Shown one piece after another: positions 22,899-36,900 of a DNA stretch of 64,000 bases (positions are counted from its first letter, which is position 1; every line of letters begins with the position of its first letter). The stretch covers positions 23,283,319 to 23,347,318 of the forward strand of contig NC_037591.1 in the NCBI RefSeq assembly GCF_003073045.1, in the 5' to 3' direction. The DNA comes from Pomacea canaliculata (Eukaryota > Mollusca > Gastropoda > Architaenioglossa > Ampullariidae). Under the pieces are notes generated by a model, which saw only the letters and a list, made by a program, of their open reading frames with translations, did not search any database and was not told the origin of the DNA. The translations under genes were made by a program, and so were the position numbers.

Positions 22899-24769
22899 TT
22901 TTCTGTGAAACAACTTTTCTCTCCACAAGGTGTAGTCTCCTGGATAAAAATTAGTAAAGCTTTAGGAAAGTGGAGAGTCGGTCGGTTCGTTTCTTGTGCG
23001 TTTCCCTTGAGATGTAGTCGTTCCTGCTCCCACTGCAGTTTTCAAAGTCCCACTGCTTTTTGTTTCACTCGGGTTGAAGTTCTTCCCGGCCTGCTGCTGC
23101 CCGAAATGTCTAGAAAATTAAACTTGATGGTGACCTTTGCTGTTTCTCAACGTTCTGGCAATTAGATTGTAATTTTTAAAAACTTCCTCAGTGCCTAAAT
23201 TACTTTTATTGAAGTTGCGATGTTTTAATTTTTTTTTTAAAAACTGGAACGCTTCAGAACAGGGAAGCTTGCATTACCTAGCTCGTATGATTTGCTCTTA
23301 CCTGGAAGGAAATCTTTTATGTCTGAAGCTAAGATTGGTTGCCAGGCTGTCACGTGACCGCCGTCTTGCGGGAGGGCGAAAGCTAAGGAAAGTATGCTTC
23401 ACGAACATAGGACCCTTCTCCTCACCGTTTGGTAGATCTTAAAGAACATCCCGACAGTTTGTAAGAGTGGTTGGTGGGAGGAGCACGAGAAGATTGATGA
23501 CGGCGTTATCTACAGGTCGCGTGCGTGACCCTCATTTACCTGAAATAAACACCATGAAGGAGAGTAAGAGGAAGCTCTTGCTGATAGCCAACCATTAATC
23601 TGCATTTCTTTATTTTAGAAAGCTACAGCTGGCGTAAAAGTGTGGGATAGAAATGGAAGTATTTGGGGGAACAAGAAAAGAATGACAAGCAGAAAGGTGG
23701 GGAAGATTTATGATGATGGTCAGAAATGGGATGAAAATATCTGGTGTACTACATCACTGATGTTTCCTGTTTTTTGTCGACAGTGTGACTCAGCAGTCGA
23801 TCAGAAATCTTGATCATTATCATCAATCGACAAATAAATGAAAATATTATCATTAGAAATAATTTTTATCCAAAATTCGTTACAGAGCAATCATTCCTAG
23901 CAACAAATGAATGGTGGCAAATGAAGTCTTTTAATATTGATCTGCAATATCAATCACTTGTCTCCACTTCTGCCTCCTGTCCTCATCGTTTTCATTTTGT
24001 CAGTAACTCGCTTTCTTTCTCCACACTCTCACTCTCTGAACCTGAAGAAGCAAAGAAGACACCAGTTGACAGTTCGCGTTGTCCCACTTTTTCCGCTAAT
24101 CTGTGAATAAATAAGACGTGTTGTTTACTACCGTCACCCTTTGCGTTGGGTAATGTCCTAGCTTCCAGGAATGTATACCAGTCAGTTGTTTATCTCCAAC
24201 TTTAAAGCCACCGACCTAAAAAGAAAAAGAAACAAAGTGTAAAAAACAAAAGTGTTGACAAAAACAAATTAACAATTACCATCAATCACCGCGGATACCA
24301 GTGACTTCCACAACACCTTGATTACGAAAACGGAAAAACAAAGGTCAAAGAGTAAGAAAACTGCGAATTTCTTCGCATAGTAAATACGCAGATAATTTTT
24401 ACAGCTTCTAATTTGTGTGCATTTAACAAATGTGTTTTACAGTGCTGTGCCACGAATGTCTACAACGTACTGTTAGCAGACTCATCGGGATAAACTGCAT
24501 TTGGAATATCTATAATTGTCCCTACAAGTTTCCCTTCGTTCAGTCAGAATGTCTAAAGTATAAAATGTCTAAAGTTTAAAAGTCTCTGCACTTGTCATTG
24601 TTTCATACTGAGGGACATTCGAAAGACTAGAGAGAGAACTCTGTGTGTGTGTCGTGGGAATCGATGTCAACGAACTCAAGAGGATGCCCAGTGAACTTAC
24701 CTGGTGAGTTACGTGGTAAAGGTCACCTAGCATGACCACACCTGATGTCTCGTGTCACTTCAAAGACCC

Positions 24770-24807
24770 TGACGTCATAGAAAGGGAATACTTATTGGAT
24801 GACGTCA
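24770..24807. promoter_or_regulatory. Paired perfect CRE/ATF sites with an inverted CCAAT box
   Basis: TGACGTCA occurs at 24770-24777 and again at 24800-24807, exactly 30 bp apart, with ATTGG (inverted CCAAT) directly before the second. CRE plus CCAAT is a common animal promoter arrangement. It lies 1.9 kb upstream of the Met/Gly ATG. Its target is unknown. Confidence 0.45.
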
Positions 24808-25654
24808 CGCATCCAACGTTCGTTGTAAGAAGAAGGTGCAGGCAGGTCGGTGATGTCACTGGCGGTGTAGGTGGCGGTAGGCCACTCCATCATGTCGTGG
24901 GGGATGGAAGACTCCAAACGTCCGCCGTGTGCTGGAATCGGTCGTCTGCACTGACAGCGTCTCTAGTTTCAGTTGAGTTCAAAGGACGAGGGAGAAAAGG
25001 AGAATGTCTATCCGTAAACTATACATAAGATATAACAACGGGAACTTAAAAAAAAAAAAAAAAAAAAAGCACGCTTGCGCACATACCAAGGCTTTATGTG
25101 GAGTTGAAACAGAAATACATAATGAACAGTTTTATTTATAAAAATAAACTAAAATTTTAATGTAACGTCATCAGAAATAGAATATAACAATTAGAAAAAT
25201 AGATATATTGTCATTGAAAATAAGCAAATAAATAGCATATGAATATATTTTAGTGTCACTAATAATAAGTAGAATATAAGAAACATAATACGTTATTTAA
25301 AATAATATCCATGTGTAAAATTTGTGTGCCTATCATTTTATATATATGTGTGTGTGTGTGAAGTGATCGTTTGCTGAAAAAGACTATAAAATAAAGAATT
25401 TAAAAAGAATGTGTATTACTTTATAAATTATATATACAAATGTATATTACAGTCAAAAGGCAGGAGAGGAACCCCTACATTATATACGTATTGCCTATAT
25501 GCATTACAGGAAGCATATCAGACCTTGTCTTCAGACACTATATCAGTTGGTTATAGCGCACGCAACAAAGGGACATCTCACTTCAACAAGCATTTGTAAC
25601 CTATGAATGCCGATGAAAGCTAATATCAGCTCATTGATTCCGATAACAATTCTG

Positions 25655-25656
25655 AG

Positions 25657-25693
<37 letters not shown>
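25655..25693 (+). repeat. (TTG)n microsatellite
   Basis: About 13 uninterrupted TTG units. The Leu-run open frame across it is a repeat artefact. Confidence 0.95.
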
Positions 25694-25696
<3 letters not shown>

Positions 25697-28300
25697 AAAT
25701 TGAGAAAATACTTCCAGACCTGAGACGCACGTTTTCAAACACTGACACTCTCGTCTCTACTCAGACAGAAATTTTAAAAAAGCCCTGTTTTATTCTGATT
25801 ACTGGATATACCCAACAAGCTTTCGATCTCTGGAAGATTGTATCTTGCGAATGTTTTTTTTTTAAAAAGAGCCCTTAAGGGAAATGTTACAAAACTATTG
25901 CAACATTACAATGAGCTGCAATCAATCAGACCAGCAAATCTAGCAATAACTGGGGGGTGGGGTGGGATAGGAGGTGGAAGAGAACCATTCGTATTGAAGA
26001 AATTGTAATGTCTCCCTCTTGTGGGGAGAAACAAGACTGCTGATGATGCGGAGTATATTAATTGCAAGATGGGTACGAAGGGGTTAATCTGACTCGCTAA
26101 TGCATGCCTCTGTGTCATTAACCCTATCAGGTTTGGTAAAAATGTCTTCATTTAAATGCAAATAAAATGTGACAAGGCCGTGTAACGTGAAGTGAAGTGT
26201 GACGGCGACATTTTCTACTTCATTTCCTGGCATTAAACTTCATACTCGGAATACATATTTCACTATAAATGTTACATGTCTCTTTTAAGTGCCTGAAGAC
26301 GAGGCTAAAATGTTTTTTTTTTTTAAATGTAGATTTTTAGGTTTGGGGTTTAGAAAGGTAACAAATCTAACGAAAATTACGAAAGAAATTACAATTCCTA
26401 TGTGTACATGTTGGGGAAAAATGTACCCAAACGACGCAAGTACGGTCAGAAAAATAAATCAAGGATGCACTACAACACACCTGAAAACGAGTTCCACTGG
26501 TTGGTGTCTCTTGTTCAAATCATGTCACTTCCTTTAACCTTTGCCCTATGCAGCAGCCAGGAACACGGCGTGCGTGATTCTTGGTTTTAGTTCAGACCGA
26601 AGGTTTGATGTGACATGATGCGTAACAGGCTATTCTTACCGTTCTTCGTTGCATTACAGTTGTAAACCAAATTTTAGGAACATTTCTTAGCCTATTAGTC
26701 GATTGAAGAAATGACTAGTGAATTGGACACATTGGGACAGCAACGACCAGGCTACCAATGCTTTCAGAATACAGATTCTACGTCTGAACTTTGCATGTGT
26801 ACGCGTGCTTGCACGCGGCGAGCGTGCGTGCGTGTGTTTATAGTACAGTTTACTTGTTTTTAACTTCACGAAAATAGTGAGTGACAATATTTCAAACAAA
26901 GGATGTCTTCCCCCACACCCTTTCCCCCTTTTTCGCTGCTGTAGCAGCCAGTGACAGGTGACCCGTATGACAAACTGCGCAGGGGTCCAAGTGCACCCTC
27001 GTGGAGGAAAACATCCGACAAGGGAAGCACGAAGCGCTGGAGCGCTTCCGGTTCAGAAGTGACGTGCGCGAAGTAATGTCATTATTTCACAAACTACACT
27101 TGGTATGACAGCAGTGATAGGCATCTTCTGTCTCAAATTCAGGTAAAGTCAAATATGAGAAAAGATAAAACTGTGTGACTTGAAACCGTCCTCATGACTC
27201 AGTGTTTGCTCTTTCTCTCTCGACAGAGTAGAGAGAGAGAAGTTAAAAAAAGGTCTCAGCAAGAGAAATTACCTGTTGTTGATTTCTGGTCAGTTGTTGA
27301 TGTCAAGGTGCGAGCAAAACAGAATCTTAAACCGCTTGAAACGAGCAAAGACAAGACAGAAAAAAGGGAGAGAGATAAGAGATTCAAGGTTTGGGTGAGA
27401 GTAAATTTCTGTTTCAGAGATTTCGATGTTCACGTGTGCATACCCCTGGGGAGCTGTAGTCCGTGGCGGGTGTTACGCCTCAGTCTGGCTTCACCATGCG
27501 GAACTCCTTTTGCCCGCAGTTTACACTGCAGATGTCACGGCGTCGTCAACTGGTTTGTCATCCACACCGTCGTCTTCACTACGCTCACTCCTGGGCTGCG
27601 CTTCATAACCCTGCCGCAGTGACAGTGACAGTTTTTTTTTTTGTGTTTTATCGCATGTCAAGCTTTCGTCAACTTCAGCGCACAGAGGGAGAGAGTGGAG
27701 CAGAACATCCTTCACCACCACATGACAGCTACCACAAACCCAAGCCAGTGGCACTCTTCAGAGAAGGAGACAGATTTTACCAGCGCAATAAAGATATTTT
27801 TTAAGGGGAAAAAGTATAGCAAAAGAAAACAAAAACAATAAAAATATAAATAATGTTATGCAGTATGAAAGGTGTGCATGAAGAATGTGATGCTGACATC
27901 TTTATGGCTTAAAGTTTTTGCATGCAAAGGAAATTCAGTCACGGAGAAGTTTTATTTGCTATGCCACAGAAATGCCAGTCTTTTGGGTGGACCTCTCGAG
28001 TGAGTGAGAGAGAGCATGCGTAAGCATCAAGTAAGTTAGAGGAAGGGCAATCCAGAACGACGAAATGTAGATTATAAAGATAACTTTCCTTCTTACATTT
28101 TACCAAAAGAATTATAGTAACAATAAATTGATAAATATTGAGAGATATTGTTATAGTTTATTTTTTATTGTGAATTTTACTACATGTAATATAATAATAT
28201 ACACACACGTATTAATATTTAAATAATTATATGCTTATGTTTGTGTATAAAAATGATAAGCTTTCTTGAGTGTGTTCTTATATATTTGACAGTCATTTTT

Positions 28301-28362
28301 GAGCACAGGGACCCCTTAAAAATCTGAAGAAGGGACCCCAAAGAATTTAGCCTTAGCAGAAG
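28301..28362 (+). mobile_element. Partial copy of the 175-bp element at 50574
   Basis: Nearly identical to the right half of the element at 50574-50748, lacking an 8-bp block in the middle and the terminal ccctg. It is either a truncated copy or a diverged relative. Confidence 0.65.
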
Positions 28363-28989
28363 ATCCTTGACTGTGGAATCTAGTACCTCGATTGTTCACC
28401 ACCGATGCAGTGTGTCTGACTATTATTTAGCATCTTCTTGGGAAACTTGATTTGGTGTGCCTATCTGTAGAAATGTGAGCAATGTCTTATTTCGCTTCTT
28501 ATTGTGAACAGTCGGTTTATGCCTACAACGGTTCGACTTTTGGACTCGTTCCAATGGGTTTATTTCTGTCACTCCCACTTTCTTTATTTCTGTAAAGACA
28601 CTTTAAGCAAATCGTTGGAAAATTACCCGTCAGCATTAAAATTATTATTATTATTATTGTCAAATTAAGAAATACTTTAGTTAGTCAGCGACTGTTCACT
28701 GTGAACCCTGTCCTGATTTCATTGGTCTGTTAATTGTATGACCAGACGTTTCGGGTGGCGAAGTGAGCGTGTCTGTTATGTGTGAACACGTGGATGCATG
28801 GGGTTGGTGCACCGTCCGTCGAAAAAAGTGATTTCTTAATACCGGACATTTGATGGAGCGCTTGCCAGAAAGTCGGGTTGGGAGCGTCGTGAGCAAGACA
28901 CGAGGTCAGCGGGACTGTTTTGAAGGACCTTCGTCTGGTCATTTATTGGGTTCATTATATCTAACGAAAATAATGACCGCAACCAAGTC

Positions 28990-29843
28990 ATGTCTTCAGG
29001 GGAGGTAAATGCTTCTTAAAAACGAATATTATGTACATGCGAGTTATTTCCCTTGGATTGCCGCCAATGCACTCAATGACTAAATGCCTGTCTTGAGCGA
29101 TGGAATAGCAGGTCCTGCACAGGACGACGTCCACTTCCTTACGTTCAGCAACCGCAGCATCGACCTCCTTTGTACCCATGAAGGACAGTCTTTGACAGCT
29201 TTTGTTGCAAGTAGGAGATCCTGCTGGTGTCCTACCTGTGTGGCGATCGAACTTCGTACGAAGTCACTGGTTTTATATTCCTTGTATGAAATTCTCAGCA
29301 GCCTCCTTGGGCATTTCTTCTCAAATGCATGGATTCTCCTCTCGGTATTGACAAACTGAGTCCGTAAAGCAGGTACAACGAGGGATACGTACAGTTTATA
29401 CTTCAGAGTAAATTTGATGTTGTGATTGCGCCAGACCCTATAATCCAGCCTAGCCATTACCGGTGTTGTTGTCGCGATCCTGGTGCGGATATCTGTCGCG
29501 GAGCTGCGCCGTCTTTGAAGAGGGTGGCTCCCAAATTCTTAATAAAGCTGCTTACCTTTTCAAGCCGTACTCCGTTCATGTAGATCTCTGCTTTGCCCTT
29601 TGCCAAATGACTAACATTACTCTTGTCAGTGTTTGTCTCTATTCTAGATGTATATGCGTTCAAACTGTCAGTCTGGTACATAGGGTCTTGCACTTTCTCT
29701 GCTGGTGCCGTCTGCTTATCATGATTTTTCTCCGGGTTTTCTCCCTTCGCCCGCGTATTTTCCAAGACTGCTGTGATCACGATTAGGCAGTGGGACCATT
29801 TTGACATGTTGATGGTAGGGACGTGCACGGGAGATAATGACAT
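28990..29843 (-). mobile_element. LINE 3' ORF fragment, copy A
   Basis: Minus-strand readings hold LGATLFKDGAA, then MARLDYRVWRNHNIKFTLKY, YVSLVVPAL, TERRIHAFEKKCPRRLLRIS and YKEYKTSDFVRS. This is the thumb and C-terminal part of RTE/CR1-like LINE reverse transcriptases. The reading is split between frames, so the copy is dead. It is related to the copy at 32770-33660. Confidence 0.8.
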
Positions 29844-30249
29844 TTCACCCCTACATCACCCTACGAAAACGTTGCCCCGCGACGCAAAAAAAAAAAAAAA
29901 AAAAATAAATAAAATAAAAAAAAAAAAAAATGGAAGCGAAAAATAATGAAGACTACCTATCGTAGTTTCTCAAGTTAACGTGAATTTGAAATATATATAT
30001 ACCTAAAAAAGATTTCCTATTATGTAAAATCCTCAGAAATAGAAAATAAATATCTATCGAGTAATATTACAGAATATATTGATACGCATGCGATAGCCCT
30101 TTCGCACGCACACAGAGATACACATTATCACGCTCGCACATTCACTCTTCGGTAACTGTAAACACAACAATAATGTGTAAGGTTGCGAAACCGTCTTTTG
30201 TGCCAGGTTATGAGCTGTTTTGCTCGCATGCCTCTGTCAACTGTCGTGT

Positions 30250-30382
30250 TCGCCACACTGTTTACTGGTTGCTGTGGTGAAGGCCAGAAGCAGACGTACA
30301 GTTCACGCGCCCTGAGTCTGCTAGTCGCGGATTTCACATTCAGCTGATTCACCGCCGACATAAAATATAACCGTTTCTTGTG
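30250..30382 (+). promoter_or_regulatory. Possible promoter and non-coding first exon of the coiled-coil gene
   Basis: A CpG-bearing stretch ends in a consensus donor (tgtg|gtaagt at 30383). The coding exon at 30968 has a strong acceptor (ccctttttccag) only 4 nt before its ATG, so at least one upstream non-coding exon is needed. This is the best candidate I see. Confidence 0.35.
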
Positions 30383-30971
30383 GTAAGTGCTATATCTTAT
30401 CAGATCTCTGGTGGTATATATATATTATCTAACAGTCTGAGATAGTATAGATGTTCGTGCTATAGGTCAAATATGTGAGAGTATTGATTTGATCGCGGGC
30501 GCTTTATATAATTATTGATTTTGCGTAAAATAGATTTTAAAAACTAGATAGGCAGTAACCTGTAGAATCGTTTACCATAGAAGAGAAACAACGATGAACT
30601 GTGAAAAATCATCGTTTGTAGACAGTCGTGGGGTCAGACAGCTGTACGTAATTATTAACGCGTTTTACCGTTGAGCAAATTGTTATAGATTTTATAGCTA
30701 TCCGCTTGCTCAAAGATTATGACTTTTATTTAACTAGAGTCCACTAATATTCGCTCTGTGAGAAGTGATCGATCTTCCTAGGAAGCCTCTAAAAAGTTTG
30801 ACGGGATAAACCTTAATACCCAGATTTTACCTCTGTTTACCTCTACACACCTTCTGGTTATGTGTAGAGAATTTTCTTGGAGTCAACAGCTTCTTTGTGA
30901 GGGTAGCACCACAGGCATCTTTTACTTTGTCTGGTGATAAACACATTATGTCACACCCTTTTTCCAGAATC

Positions 30972-33900
30972 ATGGGCTTTTCAATGTCAAAGTCTGAAAA
31001 GCCCAAGACAAATCTTGCTCTTCATTCACACCATGTACAACCTGTGGGTATTTCTTCCAATCAGGTGAATATAAGCTGATTATTAGTACATAACATTGTT
31101 AACTTGACAGGATGTGCCGATTTTACAGGGATTTTATGTTAATGGCCAAACAGACAAAGGATACATATATTTCCAAATATAAGGTTACATAGATGTGTTA
31201 CATTTCTATCAAGCAGATAGGGATAACTAATGCTTTGATGTACATATAATTGCTCTAGCCAGCTGTAAATATACTGCTGAGCCATTTCTGAAAAAGACTA
31301 ACTTTTGAAAGATTCCAGGGGACTGAATATGCAGTTCATGGACTGATAATTTATATTTGTCATCTTTGTGTTTTGACCATTATTTAAAATCAGTTATCTC
31401 CAGCTGAATTGTGAATATCTAATAGTCAAAATAATATTTTAAGAATAATAAGAATAAATGTAAAACCATGCAGTCACTGGATCTTTCTCAGGATTGCTGC
31501 TCTGTTTTTCTGCAGTCTATTGGTTTCATATATATTTTCTTAGCCACAACAGCAACAGCCTCATCAACAACAACAGCATCACCAAAACCAGCAACTTCAA
31601 CAACAGCAGCAACAAGCACAACAACAGCAGAAACCATCTGTGCCAAAACAGGAAAAAGAGGTTTGTGTTTGTGTGTATTTGAGAGTGTACAAAGGCATAT
31701 GAGTGCATGTATAGGTATATAAATACGTATCCAACTGCTAATAAGTGTGTGTAAATATTATCTTGTACTTGTAAATTTAGAAGTTATAGCCAGAAAAAGA
31801 TACTATTTTAATATTTTCTGATTCAGCTGACACCAGAGGAAGCAAAAGCACTGACTCAGCGTTACTTGGATGTTGCCAAGAAAATCCATGAGTATGAGAA
31901 GCGTAACATTCCTAAAACCCTTTCTTTGAAAAAAGAGCATCTTGCCAGTCTTATGCAAGCTACCAAGGAGTCAGAAGAGAACTACAAAAAAGCTACAGCT
32001 AAAGTGTAAGAATATTAATGTCATTACCTGGAAAAATACACATTAAATAGATTGCAGTATGGGTAAATTTATCTTAGATAAGAACTGTAACACTTTCCTT
32101 TTCAATGATGTAAGACTGCATGTTTTATGTTTTGCTATGATACACCATCTTGTAATTAACATTTTTTTCATCACTTTTGTAGCTGAGCAGACTTGCAAAG
32201 TTATAATTCTGCAGTGGGATTAATAAAGTTAATCATATGTTATTTATTATAAATGCCTATTGCAGAGTGAGTCTAGAAATGATCACGAAATAAGGTGAAG
32301 ATCTTATTGTCAGTTCTTTTTATTTCTCAAGGGCCCAGGAAAAAGCAGATGTAGATAAACTTCAAACTCCATCTGTACGTGCATTCTTCAAGGACCAAGA
32401 GTCTTTTGATGAGAAGATGTCCAAGGAGCAGGTAAGTCTTAAAGTTTTGACAATTAAAAAAAAAAACCTTGACCCATGCCCAAAATGTCATTGATTCTCA
32501 AGTCTTGCAAGCTGTGATATGCACCATGTAATGTAAACAGAAAACCGTTTGTCAACAAGTATACTTACAGAGTAAGAAAGAAGTAAAGAAAATCACATTT
32601 TACGAACATATCCATTTTATCGTATGTTTGTTCATGTATGTTTGTTTGCTTGGTGTTTCCGGCACATGCAAGCAAGGTTTTTGTGTACACAAAATCATAT
32701 ACAGTGTTAAGAAAAGTGTACTCTTGTCAGTCAGTCATTCCTTGACTGACACCTGTTGTTGGGGGGAACACATGGATAGATGCGGCAGGTCCTGCACTTT
32801 TCACTATTTTGGGCGATAGCAAGCAGGTCCTGTACAGGACGACCAATCCAGTCTTTAATATTCATAAGCCAGTTCTTCCTCTGGCCACCACGGCATCAAC
32901 TACTATTCCAGATGCCTTGAAGGATAGTCTTCTACAGGGTGTTGTGCTGGGTCACATGGCCAAAGAAGACCAGCTTACGTTGCTTGACTGTTGCAAGTAG
33001 AGGTTCCTGGTGTCCTACAAGTGTAGCAGTCTTGTTTCAAAGTCATTGGTTCTGTGTTCTCTGTATGAGATACAGAGCAACTTCTTTAGCCACTTGTTCT
33101 CGAATGCCTGGATTTTCCTTTCTGTTTCAGTGAGCAAAGTCCACATGTCACATCTGTAGAGCAGGATCGGTACTACCATGGATTTGTACAGCATGTACTT
33201 GGTAGTGAACCTTATCTTATGGCATGCTGGAGCCATCCTAAGTTATCCGTTGCCTGCTGTTGCTGTTGCGATCCTAATGTGGATATCTGGTGTGGAACTG
33301 CCATCCTTGAGAGGGTGGCTTCCAAATACTTGAAGATGCTTACCTCTTCGAGCTGTACCCCCCGTTCATATAATCTCTGCATTGCTGCTGCCATTGATAA
33401 CAACTTTGTGCTTTTCAGTGCTGGTCTCCTTTCCATAAGTGTTTGAACTGTCAGTCTGTTGGTGAGGCCTTTGCAGTTCTTTGTTAGTGCCTGCTAACAG
33501 TTCTCTGTCATCTGCAATGATACATGACAAGTGTAGGTTGCAGATTGGTCTTCCATCAATGGAAATGGAAGTGTGATAGTCGTGGAGGGTTTTGAGCATG
33601 ATGTTCTCTAAGAAGATATTCAAAAAGCACCAGTGATAGGGTATGTCCTTGGCATATGCCTACTGTGGTGTGAGAGTAAGCTCATACTTGGTTATTCAGC
33701 AGTACTACAGAGATCAAGGTCTGTTCTGGACAGGAAGAATACCTGGAAGCTGTCAGTGAACAAGAGGTGGCCAAAAAGCAATTGGACATGGTAACAGCAC
33801 AAAAAAAGCCTTTGGAAGAAGAGGTGGCTACACTAAGCAAAGAGATGGAGGCACTCATGAAAATGCATGATGACCTGGACATTATTTTAGGTCTGTAGCC

Positions 33901-36900
33901 AGTTTGGTAGATGACTTTTTATACAAATATTTTAGTAACATCTAGATCTTCTGTTTCTCCCTGCCATTTCTTACCTGTCTCACTTCACTCATTGTTTCTC
34001 TCTATGTTTGTATGTGTGCATGCATTCATCATTACCCATACATAAATACTGCAAAATGAAAAAAAATAATGCATTTCACCAGGATTTGTTAAGCATATTT
34101 ATTTGGTGATGATGTGGACTTGTCAGCAAATTTCAAGATAGATTGATGCTGTTCATTGATATTTTCCAGAGAGAACTTTTCAATGGTCGATATGGCAGTG
34201 AGCTAGAGAACAAGCTTGAGACAGAGTGCGAAGTGCTTCTTGACAAGAATGAAAGGATTATGGCTGCCAAATACAAGTGGACCTATGCACAGATCCTTCT
34301 TCAGCATGCTGTCCGACAGCTATGGTTTGCCTGCTGCCGATGGATAGAACTGAGCAGAGTTCCACCACAGTATGCATGTTTGTGTGTGTGTCTGAATGAG
34401 CAAACCAATGACTATATTGTTTTAATCTATATCATAATGGTGGATGTATAGATTTCATTATATACAGACATATCGCAACATATATATTTATAAATCATTT
34501 ACACAGCAACTGTAAGGTCTTAAAAATAATTAGTACAGTAGTAAATAATAGTACACAGTGATCACCACAGGCATTCCAAGTACCCGTATCCTAGTCGGGG
34601 TTGGTTATAAATTATCATCCATAGGATTCCACATATATGTATATATTAGATTATCATCCATAGGAATGAGTATTTATTCAATTTCTCTTAGTGCATTGAT
34701 TTTTTTCTTTCCCACATTATTCTTTATAGGAAAACATTACTTGATTATCCCTGCAACTATTTCACAATTAAAACATTGTATATGGTAGGTTCATGTAAAT
34801 ATCACAATATCCTTTATTTGAATGGCAACCCTTTCATTTCTATGTACACAAGACTTGTTTTTCTGCAGACATCTCCAGCAGAAGTACTACATGGCCACTG
34901 AGGTCAGAAACAATCTCATTGCAGCATCCTCCAACATTGTGAATGCCAAGCGCTACTTAAACAACATCAGATTCCCATACTGTGAGCCAGGGGAAATCGC
35001 AACATTACAACGAGCGTGCAACAATGTCTATGTTGACATGAGGACACCTGACCGACATCAGCATGCATTCCAGTGTTACGATGTCACATTTAAGCGTGCT
35101 GCAGCTTTGCTTCAGTGGTTTGACAGTGTATGTAGAAAAAGCTTATTCTCTCTCGCATACCCATATCCTACTAAATGATGACCTGGAATGTGCCCTTTCA
35201 TATGCATATAAAAATTAATATGAAGGACCACTTATATTCACCCAATCATTTGTATGCCGATATATACAGCTATAATATAGCCATTCTCTAACTCATTACT
35301 GCACAAACACACTCCCTCTGTGTCTTTTTTGTGTGTGGATGGTTATATACTTTTTATCTGGTGTGTTAATACCTACATGATTCAGACTGTCTGCTACTTG
35401 TGTAAATCATTAGCCACCTTTCATCCTGAGAAAGAGCATCTGTTTACAGTAGCTACCAATATTAGTAGCCTGACTAATCTGGTTGTTTTAGAAAACAAGT
35501 TTATACATGCAGGATATCTGCATGATGATCTTCCCTAGTGAAAGGACAGTAACATACATCCCAGGTTTCAAAAAGAAAACACTACCTGTTCCTTCATTTT
35601 CCTTCAGGTTATAAAAAATCATATTGATAAAGATCTAGTCACAGTAAAGACAGAACTGCAGCTCAAAGAAAAGGCCCTGCGCTCTGAACGGATACGATTG
35701 ATGAAAGAGAAAATTGGTCCTGAGGCAGCAAGTCTTGTGATTCATGAGCATGGTAAGTCATCTGACATTTTTGGCAAATTTATACATGAAAAAAAAATCT
35801 GATGTGCATTAGTCCCTTCACTTAATTGACTGTCATTTTAGTTTTTTTCATGATACTCACCCTCGCTTGTATCCATAGAAGTGAACTCATCTTTTCCAAA
35901 TCTGTTCTGTGTTTAAGATCATGGTATTATATTGAGAATATTTATTCCTAGATTTTGATGCCAGTGATGTAAAGCTAGATCCTGAAAAGGTTGCTGTGAG
36001 CAAGCCAGACAAACCTGAAGGTTCTGGAGAAGTAAGTCATTATACCTTCATTGTTCTTGATGATTTACAATGCAGTCAAATACACATGGTCCCCCCATAA
36101 AACTTGTTTACTTAACAGATGAGTAAGAAACTTTAAATTCAGAAGAGTTAATCCAGTATTTAAACCACTTTTTTTTTCCAGTTTCAACTGTTTAAATAAG
36201 AGAAAAGTTTTGGAATATTTTTTAAAATATATGTTGGGAAAACAATATGGGCCTGCATTGACTATCTTTATAGGGGGTGGTGTGTGTGTGCATGCATGCA
36301 TATCAATGTTATTATGTGTGTATGCATGCACTTGTGTATACATGTAAAATACATAATTAAAAGATGTAAATAATGCTTGCATGTAATGTATATAGAGCTT
36401 TTTCTTGAAACATTAAACTCATAAAAGTAGATTTTATTTTTTTTTAGGGATGTTTTTAACTTGATATTAAATTTACTTACATCTTTTAAATAATTTCTTT
36501 ACATGGATTATTTTTTAAATTCAGTTACCAGTTCTATGACTTTTTCAAACCTTTTGCTTCAGCCATTCAATGGGAAAATCACTCATGTGCTTTTAATGAT
36601 TAAAGAGACTATTTAACAAACGCCAGGCTTGTACAATGACTTACAAAGCTTACTCTAGTCTTGTCTTCCTTGTAGGTTGCTTGATCTAATTCTACTCTAA
36701 TGAAACTAGATTAACAGGCTCATAAATAGGTTAACATTTTCTTTTTAGATATTGTGTTTTTGAGAAGGAAAAGCAACCTCTTTTGGATCCCCCAAGGTTG
36801 TGTGTTCATAACAAAAGCTGTAAAATGAGTTTTTCTATCCTAAACAAGATAGCATTTTAGAATGTACTGTATGTTAAAGTCAGTAACTGTTGACATTCAT

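Larger units (their letters stand above)
22899..30300. other. Gene-poor intergenic region
   Basis: No gene I can support in about 7.4 kb. It contains a pair of CRE sites (24770-24807), homopolymer A runs (25048-25068, 29886-29930), a (TTG)n run (25655-25693), a short repeat copy at 28301-28362 and a LINE fragment at 28990-29843. Non-coding 5' exons of the flanking genes may lie here unseen. Confidence 0.5.

Noticed and set aside
25630..25880. Open frame starting with a leucine run
   Set aside because: Produced by the (TTG)n microsatellite; no gene evidence around it.
27031..27048. Perfect 8-bp stem hairpin GAAGCGCT-gg-AGCGCTTC
   Set aside because: Short and isolated, with no linked gene or terminator logic in a eukaryotic intergenic region.
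28737..28944. Possible MITE with ATGACCAGACG inverted ends
   Set aside because: An 11-bp inverted pair without a target duplication and with no second copy seen; could be chance.
29886..29931. Poly(A) run next to LINE copy A as its 3' tail
   Set aside because: The LINE is on the minus strand, so its tail should be poly(T) at the low-coordinate end. The run is on the wrong side.
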